Shown here: positions 45,491 through 53,737 of the stretch, one piece after another
Numbering within the stretch: the first letter of the stretch is position 1
How the letters are laid out: each line of letters starts with the position of its first letter
Assembly: GCF_900108035.1 (NCBI RefSeq)
Contig: NZ_FNVS01000005.1
Location: 62,001 to 126,000, forward strand
Length of the DNA stretch: 64,000 bases
Direction: 5' to 3'
From: Parabacteroides chinchillae
GTDB lineage: Bacteria; Bacteroidota; Bacteroidia; Bacteroidales; Tannerellaceae
Position numbers and translations under genes: made by a program
The notes under the pieces: model-generated
Seen by the model: the letters and a program-made list of their open reading frames with translations, nothing else
Databases searched by the model: none
Told to the model about the DNA's origin: nothing

Positions 45491-47557
45491 TTAAAATTTC
45501 CATCTTAACATGGCATAAATATCCGTTTTATCTGAACCTTCTATTTCTTCAAGGTCCGTACCAATAACATTTCTATCCATATAATGTGTGTATGCGAATT
45601 TGGCAGATAATGATACTCTCTTCAATATATCCCAACGAAAAGTTGTTGATAAACGTAACCCTTTTCCATAAAATGAAGGCATATTGAAAACATACAATAT
45701 ATTTTTCTCATAAGAACTCACACGACTGGAATAATCGTCTGTAAAGAAACAGGCAGTATATAAATCTATCTGAACAGGTAGTGAAGAAGGTTTCCATCCA
45801 AAACTTTGAGAGACCATATAACCTTTACTGTTTTTAGTGCTTTCATTGTATACAACAGCATCAGCAGACGTTTTGAAAATAAATAAGGAAGATAAATGAT
45901 AATTTGCCTGAATCCGGACACGCTGTTGAGTATAAGGTAAAACGACAGTCGTAAATTTATCGGAAAGACTCTCATTCTTTTCTTTTCGTCTGTATTTATA
46001 GCGAATATAAACAGAAAAATTTTTTCCGCCTGTATAATCAACTTGCACCATATATTCACGTCCGGTAGAAGGTGAGTCTACTCCATATTTTAACCAGGGA
46101 AAACGGAAAAAATCAGCATAAGCCGAACATTTCCAATAGGCGAATGGAGTTAATTGTATTCCCATATACAAACCTTGTTCATTTTGAACAGATGAATTTT
46201 GAGAAAAAGCATTACCAAAATAAGCCTGATAACGTCTATCATAATACCTGTATAATAGCAACAAGGAAATATAAGAAGCCGGCATTAATTGAAAAGCGTT
46301 CAAAGTTGCAAACGCTTTATTCCGGGAAATAGCTGTTTCACCATAAAACTTCATTTTGTTATTTTTCAAAAGATAATTGACACTTGCATTTATATTTTTG
46401 TCACCTCTAAAATAGAATATATTATAAGGTTTCGACTCCGGCATAATTTTATCTTTTCCAAAAGAATAAGATAAAGCAGTGATTCCTAAACAAACATTTG
46501 AAGTATTATATTGTATGTTTCCACCTATTGTTTGCATTTTTATGTTATTCATTTTTTCTCTGTCTCTTTCCAAGCGGTGATATCCGTCTGTTTTAATTGA
46601 AGTAAAAATATGGTCTTCAACTTTTGCGTCCAGTTTACGTAAAGAATAGAAAAGACTAATATCTATGTTTTTCAAATTAACCGTTGCTGCAGTTCCCCGA
46701 AAGAAATCATTTTCATTTGTTGAAAAGTGTCTCCTAAATCCGTTTGTGCGTCTTTCCGCCTGAGTAACAATAATGGTACGACTCAAAGAAAAATCATTGC
46801 TTACTACCAAACCCTGACCAAAAGAAACTTTATAATCACCAATCAACAAAGTTTTCAACATCTTTATATCTCTCAAAAGAAGATGTAGAGAATAATAATC
46901 ATATCCTTTATGATAACCATTCCAAAAAGGTTCTCCGGCATCCTTTTCAGCGACAACACCAAAATATATTTTATCTTTAAATGAATAGCTGTAACGGAGA
47001 GAAGTATAAAAAGATTCTCCTATATATTTCCGGTTTGGAAATTCCTGTAATATACTATCAGGATATGAACTATATCCCTTCTTTTGTTGAAAACATTTAT
47101 CATATCTGATATATAATTCATTAGAACCATATTTCAACATATTTTTCACAGTAACAGGGCAATTATCAACAGGGATAACACCTATATAAACAAAAGGAAG
47201 CAGCAATTCTATTGTTTGAAAATCTAATCCTTCAATGTTCTTCAGTTCATATACGGTAGCCATATTGCCATAACGTTTTCTGTATCTCATAATATTATTA
47301 ATCTGGAAATCCGAAAGGAACGGTAATTTTTTCAATTGTTGTTCTGTTACAGTATTCAGATCAAAAGGATGTTCTGTAAGATAGGATAATTCGGAATATA
47401 ATGTTTCTATCTTTTCATTATCGTCTGTATTTGCAGCCATTTCTTCCATATATTCCATCCACTTATCAACAGAAAAAGAAGTCTGGCCATTAACATTATA
47501 ACTATTAATTAACAAGTATATTGACATAGTTATAAACATGAACATAAAGTGTCTCAT
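45491..47557 (-). CDS. Helix-hairpin-helix outer membrane barrel protein
   Basis: 688-aa exported protein (signal peptide MRHFMFMFITMSIYLLINSYNVNGQ). A helical N-terminal region with helix-hairpin-helix motifs (PFDLNTVTEQQLKKLPFLSD and YELKNIEGLDFQTIELLLPF, about residues 56-123) is followed by a long barrel-like part with many aromatic-alternating strands (about 150-688) ending DIYAMLRWKF. Conserved in Bacteroidetes without a known role. The PorV/PorQ-like barrel gene lies 12 bp upstream on the same strand, probably co-transcribed. Confidence 0.8.
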   Translation of the reverse strand: MRHFMFMFITMSIYLLINSYNVNGQTSFSVDKWMEYMEEMAANTDDNEKIETLYSELSYLTEHPFDLNTVTEQQLKKLPFLSDFQINNIMRYRKRYGNMATVYELKNIEGLDFQTIELLLPFVYIGVIPVDNCPVTVKNMLKYGSNELYIRYDKCFQQKKGYSSYPDSILQEFPNRKYIGESFYTSLRYSYSFKDKIYFGVVAEKDAGEPFWNGYHKGYDYYSLHLLLRDIKMLKTLLIGDYKVSFGQGLVVSNDFSLSRTIIVTQAERRTNGFRRHFSTNENDFFRGTAATVNLKNIDISLFYSLRKLDAKVEDHIFTSIKTDGYHRLERDREKMNNIKMQTIGGNIQYNTSNVCLGITALSYSFGKDKIMPESKPYNIFYFRGDKNINASVNYLLKNNKMKFYGETAISRNKAFATLNAFQLMPASYISLLLLYRYYDRRYQAYFGNAFSQNSSVQNEQGLYMGIQLTPFAYWKCSAYADFFRFPWLKYGVDSPSTGREYMVQVDYTGGKNFSVYIRYKYRRKEKNESLSDKFTTVVLPYTQQRVRIQANYHLSSLFIFKTSADAVVYNESTKNSKGYMVSQSFGWKPSSLPVQIDLYTACFFTDDYSSRVSSYEKNILYVFNMPSFYGKGLRLSTTFRWDILKRVSLSAKFAYTHYMDRNVIGTDLEEIEGSDKTDIYAMLRWKF

Positions 47558-47569
47558 AGTAAGGTATAT

Positions 47570-48382
47570 TTAAAAAGAAAATGATAAACCAATTCCTGTA
47601 CTTATTCCTAATTCCGGATGATATAAAGCAGCTACATCAATAATAAAATGATATAAATTATATCCCACACCCAAAGAAGGTAAAACCGGATCGCTTCTAA
47701 TTCCGGCACGAACAAAAAATGCGTCAAAAACAGTATATTCAATACCAGCATTACATATTACAGTATGTTCATTATTAGTACCTATACTTCCAGCTATCAA
47801 CATATTATTAATAATCTTCCATTGAAAACCTATCTGTATTAAATAGAATGTAAAATCCTTTATTTCAGTTGTATTATTTTTAATAGATACAGAAGGTAAA
47901 TTGGTTATCAACATACCTACTAACAAATTATCAACCGGATGAAATGTACTTCCGATATCGGTTGAAAGGCGTGAAATATTTTCTTCACATAATTCTGTTT
48001 GTAATATAGCATATTGAACAGATATCCCTAAAGACCATTTATCTCCTAAAAGTTTACTGCCGGACAAACGAAACATGCTTTCCCTATAAGCATCGTAACC
48101 AAAAGAAAAGATATCAACACCTATTGGTAATATAGGATTAGGACATTGAAAACTTCCGTTTACTGTTTGTAATTCTTTTAAAGAATAACGATTGAAATAA
48201 TTGATTTGTAACTTTCTGTTACTTTGGAGAGCTATTAAAGAAGGATTTAATAACGATGATTGGGTTACTTCATTTCCTCCCATTCCCATACTACGTATAT
48301 CAGATAAACGTAAGTTATTAACAGCACCGACACGGGTATAAAAGATTACTAGACATAACAGGCAAAATGCAATTAATTTCAT
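47570..48382 (-). CDS. PorV/PorQ-like outer membrane protein
   Basis: Barrel protein of about 270 aa. The ATG at 48382 (MKLIAFCLLCLVIFYTRVGA) gives a clean signal peptide; the frame upstream has no signal. The start of the mature part, RLSDIRSMGMGGNEVTQSSLLNPSLIAL, resembles the FadL-like opening of PorV/PorQ proteins, and the end GISTGIGLSFSF fits a final barrel strand. It may relate to type IX secretion but is not proven. It lies 12 bp upstream of the HHH barrel gene. Confidence 0.72.
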   Translation of the reverse strand: MKLIAFCLLCLVIFYTRVGAVNNLRLSDIRSMGMGGNEVTQSSLLNPSLIALQSNRKLQINYFNRYSLKELQTVNGSFQCPNPILPIGVDIFSFGYDAYRESMFRLSGSKLLGDKWSLGISVQYAILQTELCEENISRLSTDIGSTFHPVDNLLVGMLITNLPSVSIKNNTTEIKDFTFYLIQIGFQWKIINNMLIAGSIGTNNEHTVICNAGIEYTVFDAFFVRAGIRSDPVLPSLGVGYNLYHFIIDVAALYHPELGISTGIGLSFSF

Positions 48383-48500
48383 AGGTAAGGTATTGTTTCT
48401 ATTATAAATACAAAAATACCATTTTATATTTATCTGGCAATTCTTACTGAACTTATTAGTCAAATAGTGTAAAACCAGTACAACAAACCAGTAAATCAAC

Positions 48501-48508
48501 TACTTTTG
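48501..48508 (+). promoter_or_regulatory. Predicted -7 box of the DUF4294 gene
   Basis: TACTTTTG lies only 7 nt before the ATG at 48515, so the transcript would start at or next to the start codon. Two copies of AACCAGTA precede it within 30 bp. Confidence 0.45.
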
Positions 48509-48514
48509 CAATGT

Positions 48515-49120
48515 ATGGTAAGAATCATATTATATATATTTCTGTTATTTTTGGTTTGTTGTATAAAGATAAATGCACAACAGACGTTTAAAATGAACAC
48601 TCTTCCGGAAAATTACTACAAAGCTTATGTAAACGGAAAAGATACAATAGCTATTATTAATCTGAGAGAAGTATATGTTTTTCCAAAGGTAAAATTCAAA
48701 AATAAACGAGAAGAACAAAAGTATAATAAATTGGTACGTGATGTAAAGCGTACGTTACCTTACGCTAAAATGGTTTATGAAACACTTATAGAAACATACG
48801 AATACATGGAGACATTGCCTAATGAAAAGGCACGACAGGCTCATTTGAAGCTGATGGAAAAAGATTTGTTTAAACAATATAAACCGGAACTAAAAAAACT
48901 ATCTTTTTCCCAAGGAAAATTACTTATTAAATTGATTGACAGAGAATGCAATCAATCCAGCTATAACTTGCTGAAGGCATACCTGGGAAGCTTTCGCGCC
49001 GGATTCTGGAACATCTTTGCCGGAATGTTTGGAGCCAGTCTTAAATCCGAATATGATCCAAAAGGAAAAGACGCCCTTACCGAGCGTATAGTTATTATGG
49101 TTGAAAACGGATTAATCTGA
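48515..49120 (+). CDS. DUF4294 family exported protein
   Basis: Exported protein. The ATG at 48515 (MVRIILYIFLLFLVCCIKINAQ) gives a signal peptide; three codons further up the frame begins only with TTG. The body matches DUF4294: DTIAIINLREVYVFPKVKFK, then helical VRDVKRTLPYAKMVYETLIE and LIKLIDRECNQSSYNLLKAY. Conserved across Bacteroidetes, role unknown. Divergent from the PorV/PorQ-like gene. Confidence 0.85.
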   Translation: MVRIILYIFLLFLVCCIKINAQQTFKMNTLPENYYKAYVNGKDTIAIINLREVYVFPKVKFKNKREEQKYNKLVRDVKRTLPYAKMVYETLIETYEYMETLPNEKARQAHLKLMEKDLFKQYKPELKKLSFSQGKLLIKLIDRECNQSSYNLLKAYLGSFRAGFWNIFAGMFGASLKSEYDPKGKDALTERIVIMVENGLI

Positions 49121-49642
49121 CAATTGTTTAAAAAAATCCCAAATAATTATACCGGTAGTAACAGACACATTCAATGAATGTTTTGTCCCGTACTGCGGTA
49201 TTTCAATACACATATCACATTTATCAACAACATTCTGTTGAACTCCTTTTACTTCATTTCCCATTATTACAGCATACTTTTTTTCTTTATCTAATAAGAG
49301 ATTATCCAGCATAATACTTCCTTCGACCTGCTCTATCGCACATATGGTATAACCTTTTTGTTTAAGGTTATCAACAGCCTCCGGAGTATCTTTAAAATAT
49401 TTCCATTCTACACTATCTTCGGCACCTAAAGCTGTTTTATGAATTTCTGCATGCGGAGGACATGCTGTAATACCACAAAGATAAACAGCTTCTACTCTGA
49501 AAGCATCGGATGTACGAAACACAGAACCTACATTATTTAAACTTCTTATATGATCTAAAACTACTACCATAGGTATTTTTTTACTCTCTTTAAAAGCTTC
49601 CGGAGTAAGACGATTCAATTCTGTTACTTTCAGTTTACGCAT
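49112..49642 (-). CDS. SpoU/TrmH family RNA 2'-O-methyltransferase
   Basis: SPOUT-class methyltransferase of 176 aa. The knot motifs are visible: VVLDHIRSLNNVGSVFRTSDAF (motif 1), VIMGNEVKGVQ (motif 2) and IPQYGTKHSLNVSVTTGI (motif 3). It lacks the N-terminal substrate-binding domain of longer family members, so tRNA or rRNA target is open. Its end overlaps the DUF4294 end by 9 bp. Confidence 0.92.
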   Translation of the reverse strand: MRKLKVTELNRLTPEAFKESKKIPMVVVLDHIRSLNNVGSVFRTSDAFRVEAVYLCGITACPPHAEIHKTALGAEDSVEWKYFKDTPEAVDNLKQKGYTICAIEQVEGSIMLDNLLLDKEKKYAVIMGNEVKGVQQNVVDKCDMCIEIPQYGTKHSLNVSVTTGIIIWDFFKQLSD

Positions 49643-50276
49643 TTTTATTATCTTTACTATTACAATTACAAAGGTAGCTATTTCCTAATGAACAAAGTGT
49701 AAATATACCGTTGAAAAGGTATTGATAAATGGTGGATACAAAATGAAAAAAAGTTCTTGCTTTATTCGGATTCTTCTATATACACAATCGTTTCCTTTGT
49801 GTACAAAAGAAATATCATACTATTTATTATATACTTTCAACATCCATTATACACATGTAAACAAGGAAAAAAATTATTATTTTATTCACATTCCAATAAT
49901 CAACAAAAAAGTTACATAAGCTTTAACTAAAAGAAAAACAGAATATAAAGTATATTTTATATTGTTAGTATCTTCTTAATAAGTAGTTTATATATATTGA
50001 TAACTCTATAGACAATATTTTCGACTAAAATATATCAACCGTTTCAACAGTATATCATATATATCATAATTAAATTTTTAATTTAAAGATAATAAGAATA
50101 TAATATATGATTGTGGATAACTCATAGAAAACTTCCTTTATCCGTTTTTTATACACTCGGATGAAAGTGGCATTCATTTCGGAAAGAAAACTAATTTATT
50201 CTGAAAGAAATGAATGATAAAAGTTTTTTATAAGACTGTTTTATGTATTTTTTATATCAGATTGTAAGGAAAGTTT
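49643..50276. other. AT-rich intergenic region upstream of nadA
   Basis: About 630 bp with no convincing gene; a 65-codon frame at 49722-49919 is probably chance. It contains the palindromic repeat at 50171-50216 and AT-rich tracts with runs such as TATATATT. Confidence 0.6.
50171..50216. repeat. Palindromic repeat upstream of nadA
   Basis: Outer arms CATTCATTTC / GAAATGAATG (10 bp, perfect) enclose TTTCGGAA (50177-50184) and TTCTGAAA (50199-50206), separated by a spacer ending AATTTA. The same order, TTTCGGAA...AATTTATTCCGAAAGGAAT, is found inside the TatD gene at 23124-23158. Confidence 0.6.
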
Positions 50277-50284
50277 TAACTTTG
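50277..50284 (+). promoter_or_regulatory. Predicted nadA -7 box
   Basis: TAACTTTG, 32 bp before the nadA ATG, identical to the box before nadB. No -33 match. Confidence 0.5.
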
Positions 50285-50316
50285 CGTATTGTCACAATCT
50301 GTTATTACATAAAGCT

Positions 50317-51303
50317 ATGTCAACAAATCAATCAATCGGATATATGAATGCACCTGTTCCGAAAGACATCAATTTAAAGGAAGAAATAGATAAATTGCGT
50401 AAAGAAAAGAATGCAATTATATTGGCTCATTATTACCAGACTGGTGATATACAGGATATTGCAGACTTTGTAGGCGATAGTCTTGCTTTGGCTCAATGGG
50501 CTGCTAAAACGAAAGCAGATATTATAGTTCTTTGCGGTGTTCATTTTATGGGTGAAACAGCAAAGATTCTTTGTCCGGATAAGAAAGTATTGGTTCCGGA
50601 TCTGAATGCAGGTTGTTCATTGGCCGACAGCTGTCCGGCTCCTGCTTTCGAAGAATTTGTAAAACAGCATCCCGGTGCTACTGTTATTTCGTATGTAAAT
50701 ACTACGGCTGCTGTGAAAGCTGTTACAGATGTGGTGGTAACTTCAACCAACGCCCGTCAGATTGTTGAAAGCTTTCCGGAAGATACCAGGATTATATTCG
50801 GACCCGATCGTAACCTGGGAAACTATATAAATAGCATTACAGGGCGCAATATGTTGTTGTGGGACGGTGCTTGCCATGTGCATGAACAGTTTTCTCTGGA
50901 AAAGATACTCGAATTAAAGAAACAATATCCCGATGCAGAAATTATAACACATCCCGAATGCAAACAACCCATTATTCAGGTGTCAGACTTCGTAGGATCG
51001 ACTGCAGCATTATTGAAGCATACTATTAAGTCCGAGAAGAAACAATTCATTGTAGCGACCGAAAGTGGTGTTATTCATGAAATGCGTAAGCAAAGTCCGC
51101 TTAAAGAATTTATTCCTGCTCCTCCGAATGATAGTACCTGTGCTTGTAACGAATGTAATTTTATGCGTTTGAATACAATGGAAAAGCTGTACAACTGTCT
51201 TAAGTTTGAACTGCCTGAGATATTTGTAGACGAAGAAGTTCAGAAGAAAGCTATAAAACCGATCAGGAGAATGTTGGAAATTTCTGAAAAACTGGGTTTA
51301 TAA
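50317..51303 (+). CDS. nadA: Quinolinate synthase
   Basis: [4Fe-4S] enzyme (328 aa) that condenses iminoaspartate with dihydroxyacetone phosphate to quinolinate in NAD synthesis, the step after NadB. Cluster-ligand cysteines are in VLCGVHFMGETAKILCPDK, GACHVHEQF and CACNECNFMR. Signature motifs NAIILAHYYQTGDIQDIADFVGDS, VTSTNARQI and ITHPECKQP are present. It starts an operon-like run with the MBOAT gene (3 bp downstream) and the SGNH gene. Confidence 0.97.
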   Translation: MSTNQSIGYMNAPVPKDINLKEEIDKLRKEKNAIILAHYYQTGDIQDIADFVGDSLALAQWAAKTKADIIVLCGVHFMGETAKILCPDKKVLVPDLNAGCSLADSCPAPAFEEFVKQHPGATVISYVNTTAAVKAVTDVVVTSTNARQIVESFPEDTRIIFGPDRNLGNYINSITGRNMLLWDGACHVHEQFSLEKILELKKQYPDAEIITHPECKQPIIQVSDFVGSTAALLKHTIKSEKKQFIVATESGVIHEMRKQSPLKEFIPAPPNDSTCACNECNFMRLNTMEKLYNCLKFELPEIFVDEEVQKKAIKPIRRMLEISEKLGL

Positions 51304-51306
51304 TAT

Positions 51307-52764
51307 ATGCTTTTTAATTCGGTTGAGTTTTCAATTTATCTTCCTGTTGTATTTCTGCTCTACTGGTTTGTGTTCAACAGGAAGGTAAAATTACAGAATC
51401 TGTTTATTGTAGTTGTCAGCTACCTGTTTTATGGCTGGTGGGATTGGCATTTTCTGATACTTATAGTTATTACTTCTTTTTGCAGTTGGTTAAGTGGTGT
51501 CTGTATAGATAAATTGCGAAATGGAACATCGGCAGATACACCGGAAATCAGAAAGAAATGCAAATGGGTAGTAGGAGGAAACGTTGCCCTGAATCTGGGA
51601 ATACTTATATTCTTCAAATACTTTAATTTTTTTGTTGAAAGCTTTATTACTTCTTTTTCTCTGTTGGGAATAAATTTAGAATCTCCGCTTTTATATATTA
51701 TTTTGCCTGTAGGAATCAGTTTTTACACGTTTCAGGCTTTAAGTTATACAATTGATGTATATAGAAAGAAACTTGAACCTACGTATGATGTGGTTGCTTT
51801 TTTTGCATTTGTAAGTTTCTTTCCCCAATTGGTGGCAGGACCTATTGAAAGAGCTACCAATTTGTTGGTGCAATTCTATAAACCACGTAATTTTACATAT
51901 CCGGACGCAGTGAATGGTATGCGTCAGATACTTTGGGGATTCTTTAAGAAGATTGTAATAGCAGATAACTGTGCTATTGTAGTAAATGATGTATTTGGAA
52001 ACTATAGTAACTATTCTGCAAGTACACTGCTATTGGGTGCTATTTTCTTTTCTTTTCAGATTTATGGTGATTTCTCAGGATATTCCGACATTGCAATAGG
52101 TACAGCCAAGTTATTTGGTATTACATTGAAACAGAATTTTAATTATCCCTATTTTTCAAGGAATATAATTGATTTCTGGCGTAGATGGCATATATCTCTA
52201 AATACGTGGTTTGTCGATTATGTGTATATTCCACTCGGAGGAAGTTGGGAAGGAATGTATAAACATATACGAAATATATTTATTATATTTTTTCTGAGTG
52301 GACTTTGGCATGGGGCTAATTGGACATTCATAACCTGGGGAATATACCATGCATTGCTTTTTATACCTTTATTACTTTTGTCAAGAAGAAATAATAATAA
52401 ACAAACCGGTTTCGCAAAACCGGTTATTTCTATGTTCATAACTTTCCTTTTTGTAACGGTTGGCTGGATCATATTCAGAGCAGATACATTATCTATGGCG
52501 TGGAATTACATATCAGGCTTGTTCTCTGATTCATTGTTTACAATTCCCAAAGTGAGCGGGTCAAATAATGTAACGGCTATTATTTCTCTTTTCTTTATTT
52601 TTATTTTATTGACGGTTGAATGGATAAACAGAAATAAACCTTTTGGTCTGGATTTGTGTAATATGCCTAACCTGTTTGTAAGATATTCTTTTTATAGTTT
52701 GATAATTGCTTCTATCTATTTCTTTGGGGCTGATGCTTCCAATTTTATTTATTTTCAATTTTAG
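51307..52764 (+). CDS. MBOAT family O-acyltransferase
   Basis: Multi-span membrane O-acyltransferase (485 aa) of the AlgI/DltB type, which transfers acyl groups across the membrane to surface polymers. Motifs: LFYGWWDWHFL, QLVAGPIERATNL, FQIYGDFSGYSDIAIGTA, FWRRWHISLNTW and FLSGLWHGANWTFITWGIYH, the last with the catalytic His. The next gene is a SGNH-type protein, the usual partner. Acceptor unknown. Confidence 0.95.
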   Translation: MLFNSVEFSIYLPVVFLLYWFVFNRKVKLQNLFIVVVSYLFYGWWDWHFLILIVITSFCSWLSGVCIDKLRNGTSADTPEIRKKCKWVVGGNVALNLGILIFFKYFNFFVESFITSFSLLGINLESPLLYIILPVGISFYTFQALSYTIDVYRKKLEPTYDVVAFFAFVSFFPQLVAGPIERATNLLVQFYKPRNFTYPDAVNGMRQILWGFFKKIVIADNCAIVVNDVFGNYSNYSASTLLLGAIFFSFQIYGDFSGYSDIAIGTAKLFGITLKQNFNYPYFSRNIIDFWRRWHISLNTWFVDYVYIPLGGSWEGMYKHIRNIFIIFFLSGLWHGANWTFITWGIYHALLFIPLLLLSRRNNNKQTGFAKPVISMFITFLFVTVGWIIFRADTLSMAWNYISGLFSDSLFTIPKVSGSNNVTAIISLFFIFILLTVEWINRNKPFGLDLCNMPNLFVRYSFYSLIIASIYFFGADASNFIYFQF

Positions 52765-52766
52765 AT

Positions 52767-53735
52767 ATGATTATGAATCTGTCTGTACAACAAATACGTT
52801 ATATAATATCGTTTATTTTATTTCTGCTGGCTTTTATGGTGTTGTTGAATATAGTAACGCCAGTTTTGTTCAAGGCTTTGCCTAACGACTATATGCGTAC
52901 AAAACTGATTATACAAACATTGAAAGATACTTCCGAAGTAGCTGAAGTGATTATATTGGGTAATAGCAGAGGTATGAACGGAGTAAACGGATATATGCTT
53001 GAGAAAGAGTTAAGCGATCATCCCAAAGTATATAATCTTACTTCCACCGGACAGCAGTTGAGTGAAAGTGCATTGTATTATACAATGATTCCGACAGAAG
53101 TAAAAACAGTTATTCAATGCATAGATATAGATTTATTATCCAAACCAATAGATATTAAAACATCAAACAGTGTGGCTCTACACATGTATAGATATGAAAT
53201 GGATAATAAAACTGAAGAAATAGTACCATTGAAGAAAACCTTGGATAAACCGTTTTTCATTTATAATTACGAAGCCCGCAATTGTCTGTTCGCCGGTTTG
53301 TCTTATTTTCTTCGTAAAATGCTTGATGATGATGATCCGGATGTTTTTGCACTTGACTTACGTTATCCCAGTTCACATAAGTCGCTTCGGAACGATATTA
53401 TCTACAAGCAGGAAATAGAGGAAAAAAATAAAAATAACATGTTTGCTTTGTATACGATATTACCTGAATGGAAAAAATTGATAGATACTTCATATATCTA
53501 CTTTAAACAAAGAAATATTCGTTATTGTTTATTGATTATGCCTTATAATCCGGACATAATTTCTTCCACAAACGAAGAAAAAGAATATGCCCTGAGTCTG
53601 TTTAAAAAACAATTTAATGATATATTTCTTATAGATTGTTTTAATTTGTTGCGACCCGAAGATTTTTATGATGCCATCCATCCAAACAACAGCGGAGCAG
53701 AAAAGATAACGGATATGGTTATCAAATCATTCTGA
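52767..53735 (+). CDS. SGNH-like O-acylation partner protein
   Basis: 322-aa protein with an N-terminal membrane anchor (about residues 10-32). SGNH-type motifs are visible: VIILGNSRGMNG (about 69-80) with the nucleophile Ser, and DAIHPNNSGAEKI near the C-terminus with the Asp-His pair. It follows the MBOAT gene by 2 bp. It may move the acyl group to the final acceptor, as DltD and AlgX-like proteins do. Family assignment is moderate. Confidence 0.78.
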   Translation: MIMNLSVQQIRYIISFILFLLAFMVLLNIVTPVLFKALPNDYMRTKLIIQTLKDTSEVAEVIILGNSRGMNGVNGYMLEKELSDHPKVYNLTSTGQQLSESALYYTMIPTEVKTVIQCIDIDLLSKPIDIKTSNSVALHMYRYEMDNKTEEIVPLKKTLDKPFFIYNYEARNCLFAGLSYFLRKMLDDDDPDVFALDLRYPSSHKSLRNDIIYKQEIEEKNKNNMFALYTILPEWKKLIDTSYIYFKQRNIRYCLLIMPYNPDIISSTNEEKEYALSLFKKQFNDIFLIDCFNLLRPEDFYDAIHPNNSGAEKITDMVIKSF

Positions 53736-53737
53736 TA

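Noticed and set aside
49722-49919. 65-codon frame in the AT-rich gap before nadA
   Set aside because: Low-complexity composition, no ribosome site or family resemblance; likely chance.
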